Below, piece after piece: positions 28,301 through 40,300 of a stretch of DNA of 64,000 nucleotides. The notes under the pieces were generated by a model that saw nothing but the letters and a program-made list of their open reading frames with translations, did not search any database and was not told where the DNA came from. This DNA comes from Epiperipatus broadwayi (lineage: Eukaryota > Onychophora > Udeonychophora > Euonychophora > Peripatidae). Each line of letters starts with the position of its first letter. Positions within the stretch are counted from its first letter, which is position 1. The DNA lies in assembly GCA_028023455.1 (NCBI GenBank), contig JAQFVV010006294.1, positions 3,439,001 to 3,503,000 of the forward strand, written 5' to 3'. The position numbers and the translations under genes were made by a program.

Positions 28301-31300
28301 AAAGGCTATAAGGATGTAAATAGTCGAAACGTTGCTCTTGAAATTAAAATTCATATAGTCATAATAATTAAAAAACAAGTTTTTTAAAGAAAATTGGTTT
28401 GTTATTTTATATTTTGGTGAATATTGTTTATACTGACTATTTTTTAAAGAAAAAAGAAGTTCAAGATTAAAATTTATGCTATTTCTTAATTCTGATAGCT
28501 TTCAATTTCTCTTTTAAACAATAAATGTAGCATTTTTTAAGAATATACTGAAGTTATATTCAAAGTGCAAAAAATGCATTTTAATTATATACAAATGCAT
28601 AATACAATATTATATTGTATTCATAAATAAGAAACAGTATTGACATTTCATTCACTGTATTTAATCTTTTATATTTTTACATATAAATTGCAAATATAAA
28701 TACAGCAATATTGAATTGCTAAATATACTAATGGTAAATTTTTAATTACTCTCAAATTTATCAGAAATGATCACTACATGTAGCATTTCTAAATCAATCA
28801 CACAATTATTTTTGTGAATATACATATTTTTTCAAGCTTCTGCATTGTGAAATGATTAGACTCCCATATCATAAAGCTTTCATTTTGTAAAGAAATGATA
28901 GGGTTTTTTTTTTTACTGTGTTATAAGTATTCAGTCATGATCATGCAAACATATTGAATGCATACATGAACAATGAGAACTTTTTATATAAAAATTGCTT
29001 ATATAATATATATGTAATTGTTTGTTTGTTCGTTTTTATGACTATAGCATTTATTATATCATGAAGATACAGTATATTGTAAAAGAATTTTTAATTATTT
29101 TTTTATTTTACTTTATTTGTGCCATAATAAAATTCAGTTACCAAAATTATATCTATATAACTTCTTTTATATCCATCTTGTCATTATTCTTCTTTTTTAA
29201 ATACATAATCCAATTCTGAATTATTTTCCTTTTTCCCCCCACTTATTTTTTTATCAATATCGCGCTTTACATATATATCATTTTAAGCCATATCATGGTT
29301 ACTAAAATTCAAATTCTAGTAAACTCTATATAATAAGCATTTTAAACACACATGTAGTAAGATGTTTTCAACATGTATAATTCTTTTTAAAAATATATTC
29401 ATTGAGACATTAATAAAGAATAGATAATCTATAATTAGTCTTTATAATAAAGTTAATATATCTTTTTTTTTTTTAAAAAATTATTTATTTTATTTTTAAA
29501 AGATAAAATAAGATTGCTTTGTTTTATTTTTATTTTTTATTAAAAAATTGTTAACATCTCATTTTTTTATTTTTATATGCTAATAATTTTACTAATTATC
29601 ATTATGTTATTTTAAAATGAAAAAAAAATTTTTTTTTTATTTCATTAATAGAAAAATTAAATTAGAAGAGTCAAGATTGTTTAATGAAAGAAAATATATC
29701 TACAATTTGCTTAGTATGCTTTGCATCACAGCAGTTACACTGGGAAACAAAAAAAAAATTAAATTTTCATTTTATTAATTTCTGATTTTTTTTCAAATCA
29801 CTAATAATGAAAGTGAAGTGGCGGGTATGTGGGAAATAACCATATAGGTATATTTCATTTCATAAATGTTGTATTTTGCAAAAAAAATAATGGACACTCT
29901 TTAGAAATATAAACCTTTTCTGATATTAAAAAGGATGCTATGGTATGATGATAAAGAAATGCAAGGTCATAATTTATAAATGCATTATATTTGTATGTTA
30001 TACATAACATTTTGTGATATAATGAACATTCAAACACTACAAATTACTTTAATTTGTAATGAAATATTTGATACAATGATATGTTTTGTATTTTTTTTTT
30101 AGCACAACATTACTCCTCTCCATGTAGCTGCAAAATGGGGAAAAGCAAATATGGTGACCCTATTATTAGACAAAGGAGCTCAGATTGATGCAAAAACTAG
30201 AGTAATTGCTTTAATTTTTATTTTCTGTCATGTCAAATTTTGTACTTTTCATGTTTTATTGAAGGAAAGTAAAAAGTGATATCAAATTTTTAATTATATA
30301 CGTATATATATATATTGTAATAAAAATAATAAATATATTATTAATATTTATTACCTTTATATTTATTATTTTTATTACAATTAGAATATTGTTCTAATTA
30401 ACGGATATTTTATTTATATATATATTTATACCTGTATATAGATGAATATACGTGTATTTAAATATTATATATATATTAGAAAAATTTTAAAGTCAGAGTA
30501 TTTTTAAACATTTTTTTTTTCTCTATAATTTATGGCACATTTTATATTAAAAACATTTTTTTATGTATATAAAGGATGGCTTAACAGCACTCCATTGTGC
30601 TGCGCGAAGTGGCCATGATAATGTGGTAGATCTACTACTAGAAAAAGGAGCACCTATAGTTGCTAAAACCAAAGTAAGTTCCAACAATTAATTGAGAACT
30701 ATATATTTATATTTATAAATCTTTTAGAAAGAAGAACTATAATTAATTTTGTTTGTATATTGAAACAATACATGTAGATACACAAACAATATTAACTTTT
30801 TAATTTAGCTTAGCTTTTTAATGATTAATATTTATATATAGATCATAATCATTTGTGAAATACATTAAGCTTTAATAGTTGTAATATTTTGAATACATTT
30901 GAATTCTAAATAATCAATAAAATTTTAAATAAATAATATTTAATTTTTCACTTATATTTATTGTTAATGACAATTATAAATACTACTGTAATCTAATTAT
31001 TAATGTCCAAGTAGATATTTTTTTAATTAATTTGAACTTTATCTTTTTTACAAAGTAGTAAAATAGTAATTACATTTTTACTGATTTTCTTATTCTTTCA
31101 TTTTTATTTACTTCTGATCATTTTAACAGTTAATTGAATGGGTGCATTTAAATATTTCTCTTAATTCATTTAAATTTATAAATCTTTTAATTTATTTTTA
31201 AAAATACCTAGTTTAAGATTTTAATTATTGTATGGGGAGAGGTGCAGTGTTTCTTTGGTTAATTTTCTTTTTATTTGTAGTATTTATTTTATGTATTTTA

Positions 31301-34300
31301 TTCCATCACTGACATTTTTTTAAAAGATTATTTTAAAATGTATTATCACTAGTACAATATAATTTATTTTTTTTTAATTTAAAAAAAAAAAAAACGACGT
31401 AAAGCTGAAGTAAAATAAATTCATTTCTTACACTTAATGCCTTCAAAATTCATTTCATATCAATTCTCTGTTAATCTTTAGTTCATAATATTTGCATACC
31501 TTAATTTCTGTTAAACAATTATAAAATTTATTCTTTGTTCTCTTAGAATGGTTTGGCACCCTTACATATGGCTTCTCAGGGAGATCATGTAGACAGTGCC
31601 AGAATATTACTCTACCATAAAGCTCCAGTAGATGATGTTACTGTGGTTTGTATTTCAATTCTATTGCTTTAAGCTATTGCTTTTAAATTATTGGGAATAT
31701 GCATACAGAATATCATATTCAGTAATTAATATAAGTGCAGCATTTTTCTGTCTTATCATAATGCTTTAATTTTGTAATATTAGACATTCTTAAGTTCATC
31801 TGTGCCTATAAAATAAAAACAGTACACACAGTGGAGGGGAGCAGAGCAATTTTAAAAATAAATAAGCAAATATGACCTTTAAAAAAACATATATAATTTT
31901 TTATTAAAGTATATATTATAAATGTAAAGTTATGACTAAAATTTTATTTTGATATTGATAATATTAAGAACAGAATTTAAACCTGTTGAATAATAATTTG
32001 AAATAATAGTAATATTTTTTCTATCATTTTAGATAAGTTTTTTTTTTCTATATTTATATATAATTTTAATTGTTATTACTGTGTAATTTAAAAGTTGACT
32101 TTTGAAATTATATCTGTCTAGTTGTATTTTTTTTAAAATAATAATAATTTAATAACGATTATATTTTTAAGTCACTTTTTTACACTGTTGAAAAATGGAT
32201 ATAGAATGAATATTATACTTAATTTTTACATTTATAATTATCACTTTGACAACTAATTTATAGTTCATGATATAGTTATATTTAGGCAAAATTATTATTA
32301 ATATTTTCATATTTACAAAATTACTGATATTTCAAAAATTTGTAAAAGGTTAGTAAACTATATATGCCATAAAACTGCACTGCCAAACCTAAAATCTTTC
32401 TTTAGTATTAACTTTATTTGCATTTAAAAACATAAGTTAAACGCATTATTTGTTTATTTATTTATTTTTTCTGTTGTTTAATTCATTTAGTTGCTTTTAT
32501 TTTATCAAATATTTAATATTCTTTACTATTATTTAATTTATTTGGGATGGGGAAAATTATTTTGGGCACCTCTCCTCTTTTAAATAGAATTTCAGTTCGA
32601 ATTGTGCTCTTGTAAGTTTTTTTTTTTATTTATTGATTTCTTTTTGCAGAATAAAAAAAAAAGTGTGTGTGTTGAAAGTTTGACATCTTACTGAATGTAT
32701 TCTAACCTAAATTTTAAATCATTTTAGTTTCTTTAATTGCCATATATGCAAATGAATAAATTGCTATATTTTTTGAATAGAACTGATAAAAGTTAGGTAA
32801 GATATAAATCTATGAAAATAACTAGATATTTAAAGTTTATTTGTTTTTAAGAAAGATGTTATTAAGGTATATATACATTTGAAATAAAATTAGAAATATT
32901 TAACTTCTTAGTAATTTTTAAGTACTTTTAATAAAATGTTATTTGTATTTATTAAAGGATTACCTGACCGCACTCCATGTGGCTGCACACTGTGGCCATG
33001 TCCGTGTAGCCAAGCTTCTTCTGGATCGTAAGGCAGATGCCAACTCCAGAGCCCTGAATGGTTTCACACCTTTACACATTGCTTGCAAAAAGAATCGCAT
33101 TAAGGTTGTGGAACTCCTATTGAAACATGGTGCTTCTATTGAAGCCACAACAGAATCTGGCTTAACCCCACTACACGTGGCTTCATTCATGGGCTGCATG
33201 AACATTGTCATCTACCTAATCCAACATGGTGCCAATCCTGATGTGCCGACAGTGAGAGGAGAAACACCTCTTCATTTGGCAGCACGTGCCAATCAGACCG
33301 ACATAATCCGTATTCTTTTACGAAATGGTGCACATGTAGATGCTAGAGCTAGGGTAAATGAAAAAAATATATATTTTTTAAATAAATGTTAGTTTTAAAA
33401 TGTTTATATATATATATAAGTTTAGAAAGTTTTATTTTTTGTTCTTTTTTACAATGTTATCTACTTCTAAATGTAAAATGGTTTTTATTTTGTTGAATAT
33501 GTTTAGTGTCTAACTACTCATACAACAGCCAATCAGAATCTCATTTCATGATTTCCTTAATAAATAATATCTTTCCATTTACCTTTTTTTAAAACATATT
33601 GTTAACATAATATGTCCAGTTAATTTTTCTTTTTTTCTCCAACATCATATCTGAAAAGAATATAAATAGATATTTTTATAATATTTGTATAATAACATAG
33701 ATTATTTTTTGTCTTTCATTCTTAGTTCTGAAGTAGATTTAAAACATTAGAAAGATTAAATAATAATGTTGTAGAAAATAATTAAAACAGAAATGATTGA
33801 TTCATCTGATTTTTCATCTCTTCACTATTAACCTATCTATTTTTTCATCTATCTATCTATCTCAGTATATATTTCCCCATCATTTTTTCTCTATCATTTT
33901 ATTAATCATGTCATTGTTAAACCTATATCTTTTTACTATGCTGCAGTTTTCTTTTATTTTTAAAAAATAATTTCTCTTTTATTTGGATCACTTTACAATG
34001 TAAATTTATTTGATTATTCAACAGATTTTTAAAAAAGTTTTTTTTGTGTGTGTTTATAAGAGATAAAGTATAGCCAATGGCAAGAACAGCCAATAGGCAG
34101 TAATGCTCACTAATTCCAAATTGTTTCCATGAAAGTTGGGGATATGGCAATAAATAGTCTGCCTTTTGAAGGTAAGGCCAGAGAACAACTGTTAAACCTA
34201 AATAGCTAGTAGCCTAGTTCTCTGTATATGGTTGAAGGAACTTCTGCTAACCTGAACAGCAGTGACCATTCTATAGCTATTTAAGCTAATGGTTACACAA

Positions 34301-37300
34301 TGAAGCAAGTTCACGTTCAGGACTGGAAGCTGCCAGAATTAAAGTCAGACTCAGGGCAAACTGCTATTATAGACTGAAAGGTCACCATATCTACTCACAA
34401 GATAGGCTGCCAAGTGCAGCTGGAAGTGATTAAGAAATCTATATGAGAATGTACATTCCCTTCTTCAACATTTCCCCTTAGAATTGGGAACTACACCTCA
34501 CTAACAGGTGGAGTATAATTGTGACTAAACACAACATGTTCAATTTTGTTGATGACTTAGAATTTCTTATAATGCATTTAAAAACAGTGATTTAATCCAT
34601 TCGTTTTATTCTTAAGTCATTTATTGTAAGTTTGAATAATCAATAGCTTGAAAATGATAGTGTCAAATTCAAATTCCAAACTAAGTTTTGAATATTGGTC
34701 TTCTTTTATTTATTAAAATTTAATTTTAAATTTATCTCCTAGTAAATTATAATCTGAATCTTCATTAGTTGAAGAAGATGAATGTGCATTTGTAATACTG
34801 TTTCATAAGTAATATGAATTCACATGTTTCTATCTTGAAGTTTTTCACATGAAATTCTTTATATATATATATATATTATTTTTAAATTATGTTTTGATTT
34901 TTACTAATGCTAATCAAACACTTCTCTCATTTCATAATCCCTTTATATATATAATTTTTGGCAGTCTTTTTTTTTTTATTCCTATCACAGCTTATCAGTC
35001 ATTATATTACTTCTGTACTTTTATATTTATTTTCAATTACTGTTTTGATTTCTTAATACCTGATATATAACTTCTGTGACTATCATTTAGATAGTAACTT
35101 TTTCTTTGCATTTACAATTGTTTAATCATTAGATTCATCAAAAAAGGTCTTAACCTTATTATTAATAAACTATCACTTAAAGAATTGCTATTTATAAATT
35201 ATATTTGGTTTTTAAGATGGTCTTTATTTTATTATGTCTGCTTTTAGCATGAAATCAACAGACTCGTATCTTCATTCTCATTCATCTTGTTTATTCTGCA
35301 TTCAGCCTCTCCTTGTTAATATCTACATATATCTGCATATTTCACATTATTATCTGAAATCACTGTACTTCTTGTGTTTTAAATATCCAAATCTTAAATC
35401 AATAAGTCCCAAAAGAATACATTAAATTTTGTTATCAAAAGCACTTTATCCAAATTAATTTTATTCATAATTTTATCTATTATATTTTTATCTATATTAA
35501 TTACTTACTCAAAGTATTTTATGTGATTAACTTCTAATTTATTGCTATCAATCTTTGCCGTGAAAAAAAAAAAAAAAATCAGAACTTTCTGAATTTAAAA
35601 AGTAAAAAAATTGTGTAAAAGAGAGTAGCAAGATTGAAGATATTTAATTATGCAGAATGTTTTAATGTTTCATGATTGTCAATCTCAATGGTCACATAAA
35701 GAGAACAGAACCTGTAAAATTAAAAGTAGTTAGAAATTAATGCCTGCTGAGAAGAACTAATGGATATTATAGGATTGTAACCAAAAAACACAAAGTAAAA
35801 GCTTAAAAAAATATTATATGTAGTCAATACATATCAGAACATTTCAATGTTTTTCAAGGCAATCTGTTGTGAGATTTCAAACAATATTTATAGCCAAGTT
35901 GTTATTTCAAAATAAGCAATATCATATGGAAGCCTGGTGAGAACTGGATTATAGATTATTCAAAATATACCATATAGTTGGACAAATATTTTTTTTTTTC
36001 CGTCCATAAGTTGTGTTTCATGTCTTATAATTTCGAAAAGATGTTCATCAATCTGTCTGCTTTCTTTTGTCTATGTAAGATAATGAAGAAACTTTTGTGA
36101 TTTGGAAAACTTTACCGGTATATTATTTTGGTTTATTTACTAGTCTGCATATAGATACATAAGTCCAGACTAAACTGTTTGAAAACAATGTTCATCTTAT
36201 TGCACAAATATTTGTTACTAGATAGCATTGCATTCCCATTTTTAAAATGATTATGCTTCAGATATTGCATCCTACACAATCAAATATTGATTTGAGGAAC
36301 ATGACAATGATATCACCCACATCTCATGGCTTTCATAATTATCTGATTTGAATCTCATTGTCCTATCCTTAAAAAGTCAAGTCAAATTATTTACTAACAT
36401 TTTTTAGAGAACTTTGAACTTTTCCCGTGGATATTAGTTTATCATTTCTTCAAACTTTTCAAATACTATAAATTAAAGGTTATATTAATACTGTTACATA
36501 TTTAAAAAATATTGGAAACATTAAACATAAGTTCAATGTATTTTTGGTGCTGAGTATATTACGGTTATATTTAATGTTTTCAATATTTTCTCCATGGATG
36601 AAGGATTATTAGTATTACATTTAATTTATTATATTTCTTTGACAGAGTTATTATAGTGTTTGTTCAAATGTTATATAATTTCACTCTATGTAGAACAGAA
36701 GTAGTTTTTGATACAGTGATCCCATTAATATATTAATAAAGGTATCACGTGTTTCCACCATTTTATCTAATCTTGCATAAATACATACCTGCAAACAAAT
36801 GTAAACTTAAACATTATACTTTACTTTATTTAAAATATCTATATAAATCTTTTCAGAGATGAAGGGAAGTGGGTAGTTTTTTTTTGTCATGATGAAAGAT
36901 ATGCCTCAGTTAGATAACATATTTGAAGATTATTAATTAGAAGAGCATTTATATAAGTCTTATGTATATGGTTAGACTAACTTTTTTTTTTTTTTTTGTA
37001 AATATGTCTTAATTATTTTATTTAATTGTTTAACAAATATAATAAATTAAAATTTATTGTACAAAAATTTTAATATTGTTTAAAGATAATTTATTTGTGA
37101 AACTTTTTGATTTTCGTAATTAAAAAATATTCTCTAATTATTAGATTACTAAGATAATAGATTACTAACCATTTTCATTTCTGAATAAAGGTTTTACTTT
37201 TTTAAATATTTGAAAGAAAACTGATCGTTTGTTTGTTTATTATAATAATAGGAGCAACAAACCCCACTTCACATTGCATCTAGACTAGGAAATACAGATA

Positions 37301-40300
37301 TCGTAGTTCTACTGCTTCAGCATGGAGCATCTGTAGACGCTGTCACCAAAGATCTTTATACTCCGCTGCATATTGCAGCTAAGGAAGGTCAAGAAGAAGT
37401 AGCTTCCATCTTGCTAGAACATGGAGCATCTCTTACAGCAACCACACAGGTAATCTCATTTCACTGATAACTTTGTCTTTTGACATATATATAAAACTTA
37501 GATTTATCTTCATGTACTGTCTCACCAGATCAGTTTTTATAATTGTTGGGTCTTTTTTCTCAGTGTTTACCTTCATCTGTCTTAAATAAGTATAATTATC
37601 TCTTTTTTTTTTAAGATTATCTAATGTATTTCTTCATTGTTTACAAAAATATGGCCAATTGTGGTTTTTTTTAATATTTATAAATCATTGATTTCTGTTA
37701 ACTTAGTATATTAATATGTTTGTATAAATATATTTTAAATTTTACAGAAGGGATTCACTCCTCTCCACCTGGCAGCAAAATATGGAAATATGAAGGTGGC
37801 ACGTCTTTTACTTCAAAGAGATGCTCCTGTAGATGCTCAGGGCAAGGTAATTCTTTACTTTGGTTTATCCTAAATCCCTCATAATAAAAATATTATTATA
37901 ACATAAATTTCAAAGTTTATGAATTCTTTGAAATAATTAAATGAAAGAAAAAAATAATTTTATATATAAGATTCATATATTTTTTATATTAGATTCTTGT
38001 TTTACAAGAAAATGTACAATAAATGCTCTTTTGATAATTATTCTGATTTAGTTCTTTTATTTCTTTAATTTTAAGGATTTAAACTATTTATAATCAAAAT
38101 AAATTTATAAAAGTCTATGATGATTAGTAATTTTTTCCCAAACTTATAAGTAATTCAAGATTAATCAAAAATTATAAAAATTTATAGGTAATAGTTTTAA
38201 AAATAAATTGCTTTCTGATAACTTACTTATAACATTTCTTCTTATTTCTAACAGTAAATTTGTTAATTCTGTGATTTTTTTTTTCTTTTTTAATTTGATT
38301 TTTATTTTTAAAAATGAAGCTATAATGTGATTTATAATCTTAGTTTCTTAGTAAGCTGGAATTAATATATATTTCAAAAGTAAATTAGAAAATTAAAAAA
38401 AAATTTTTTTTCTTTCAAAGCATTATTGTTTCAGATTTTTCATTTCAATTATTATCATAAATTTAAAATACAATGAAGCAGTTCATAAACATTAATTAAT
38501 TACATATTTTATTTTGCAATTAATAATAAAACTGATATGTTGAAACTAGAGTCAAATTTAAGTGGGATTTTGCAGCAAAACAATCCAGTTTTATTTTTTG
38601 AAGATTAAAAATATATATATCATGCAACTTATTTAATTTAAATATGAATTATTTGAAATGTTGCTAAAATTTTATTTTTAAATTAAATAAATAAAAGTGA
38701 AAAAGATCATATAGTAATGAATATTTAAATTTTTTAATTCTTAAAAATTTCTTACAAGAATGTATTATTATCCTCCTCAAAGTAACATATTGCAAACATA
38801 GCAGCTCTCATGTTATGGCTAATACTTGTAATTACAGACTGACGCCTAGCGGCGACAACAGATTAGTAAGCATGCGACAGAAATCCTGTAGTTATGATAT
38901 TCTTAATTATTTAATTAAATTTTAACGCTTTCCATCTGAAACTTAATAAAATGTTTAATGCATTAATATTCATTAATTTCAGTCACATCTTTTTTTTTTT
39001 TTTTTTAATCAATATTTGGTCTTCCAAGGAGACCTTTTAAAATAAATTTAACACTTATTTTAGAGAATGCGAATAGTTAATAAAAGTTAATAGTTATCTA
39101 AACTGTGTGTATTTATTAATTTAGATATTACAACCACAAACATAACCTGGTGTCAGGAGTGTATTAATGAAATAATAGTTAAAAAAAAAATGATAACAAT
39201 TGTTTTTAGAACTTTTTTTTTTCATATCATATTTACCGAAATACAAAATGGCCTCACAATTCGATTGTTTTTACAATATCGAACTGCTAACCATGGAAGG
39301 AAATATGTCAGTCAAATAGTTATTTCTAAATTTCCTAGAGGCAACAGAAAACGATATGGGATCAGATGAAGTAAAATTAGGAATATTACGCCATCTCATT
39401 GAAGAAGAGAGAGGTATAATAACAACATTAGACTATACAAATTCAGAAAATAAAACAAAATTGCTGCCAGTCTTAAACCAAATGGATAAATATTTCAACA
39501 CAATGAAAACAACATTATATGACAGAATAAAAGCATATACAATGGAGCCGTACTATGGAGAATCGATTGATCACTTTCTTACTCGCTTAAAATTAGTAGT
39601 TGAAAAAGCTGACTTCAGGGATCAAAAGCAAAATATCCTCCAAGATAGAATTATAATGGTACAAAAAGAAGAAGTTTAAAAGACAGATTATTTGAAAAAG
39701 GGAATTTTACACTAGAAAAAGCACTTGAAATAATACATGGACACGAAACTAGAAGATTCAAAAATGAATTACTGGGAAAGTCTGTAATAGTGAAAAATAC
39801 AACAACAAACATAAGAAATTGTCAAAAGTGCAACCGTAATCACCCAAAACATGAGTGTCCCGGCGTTTGATAAAAAATGTTATAATTGTGGAAAGTTAAA
39901 CCACTTTGCCAATAATTGCCATACAAGAAGCTATGACCATAAAATTTTAAAAACACAAAAATGCTCAAACACAAAGTATCATAAAAATAGGAATAGAAAT
40001 GGACATTATGTGCACGAAGCACACGATACTACGACATCGGATTCATCATATATCAGTGATGTTGAAAATACAATTGCATACATCAGACATGTAGACTCAA
40101 TTCATTCGTTTAATGGCTGGTATGAACAGATCTTATTAGACAACAATAAAGTAAAAATAAAAATAGATACAGGAACCGATGTAATCATTCTGTCTAAAAA
40201 ATGCTTAATACTATTCATCCACAACCAATAGTATACAAAACAAAGAAGAAATTACGTACTTTTGGAGGATTATTTCTCACCCCAATAGGGAAAGCAAAAC

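Larger units (their letters stand above)
23871..30102 (+). other. Intron e-f (6.2 kb)
   Basis: This A+T-rich intron contains a Penelope-like element fragment with an open GIY-YIG frame (27439-28017) and its hammerhead-like tail (28295-28333). Elsewhere only simple repeats and chance short frames (28196-28378 and 29855-30037 minus, 29022-29219 plus) were seen. Confidence 0.8.
33354..37251 (+). other. Intron i-j (3.9 kb)
   Basis: A+T-rich intron with (TATC)n near 33838-33862, a G+C-elevated unassigned block at about 34140-34470 (possibly a SINE) and a minus-strand LINE relic at 35220-35580. No host exon is missing from the repeat register. Confidence 0.8.

Noticed and set aside
32960-33211. 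Minus-strand open frame over the four-repeat exon
   Set aside because: It is the antisense shadow of conserved ankyrin coding sequence with no domain of its own.
32943-33392. A 149-codon open frame starting at an ATG at 32943, apparently a small ankyrin-repeat gene
   Set aside because: The ATG lies in intron sequence; AAAG at 32954-32957 is the acceptor and GTAAAT at 33354 the donor of the four-repeat exon. The ends are read-through into introns.
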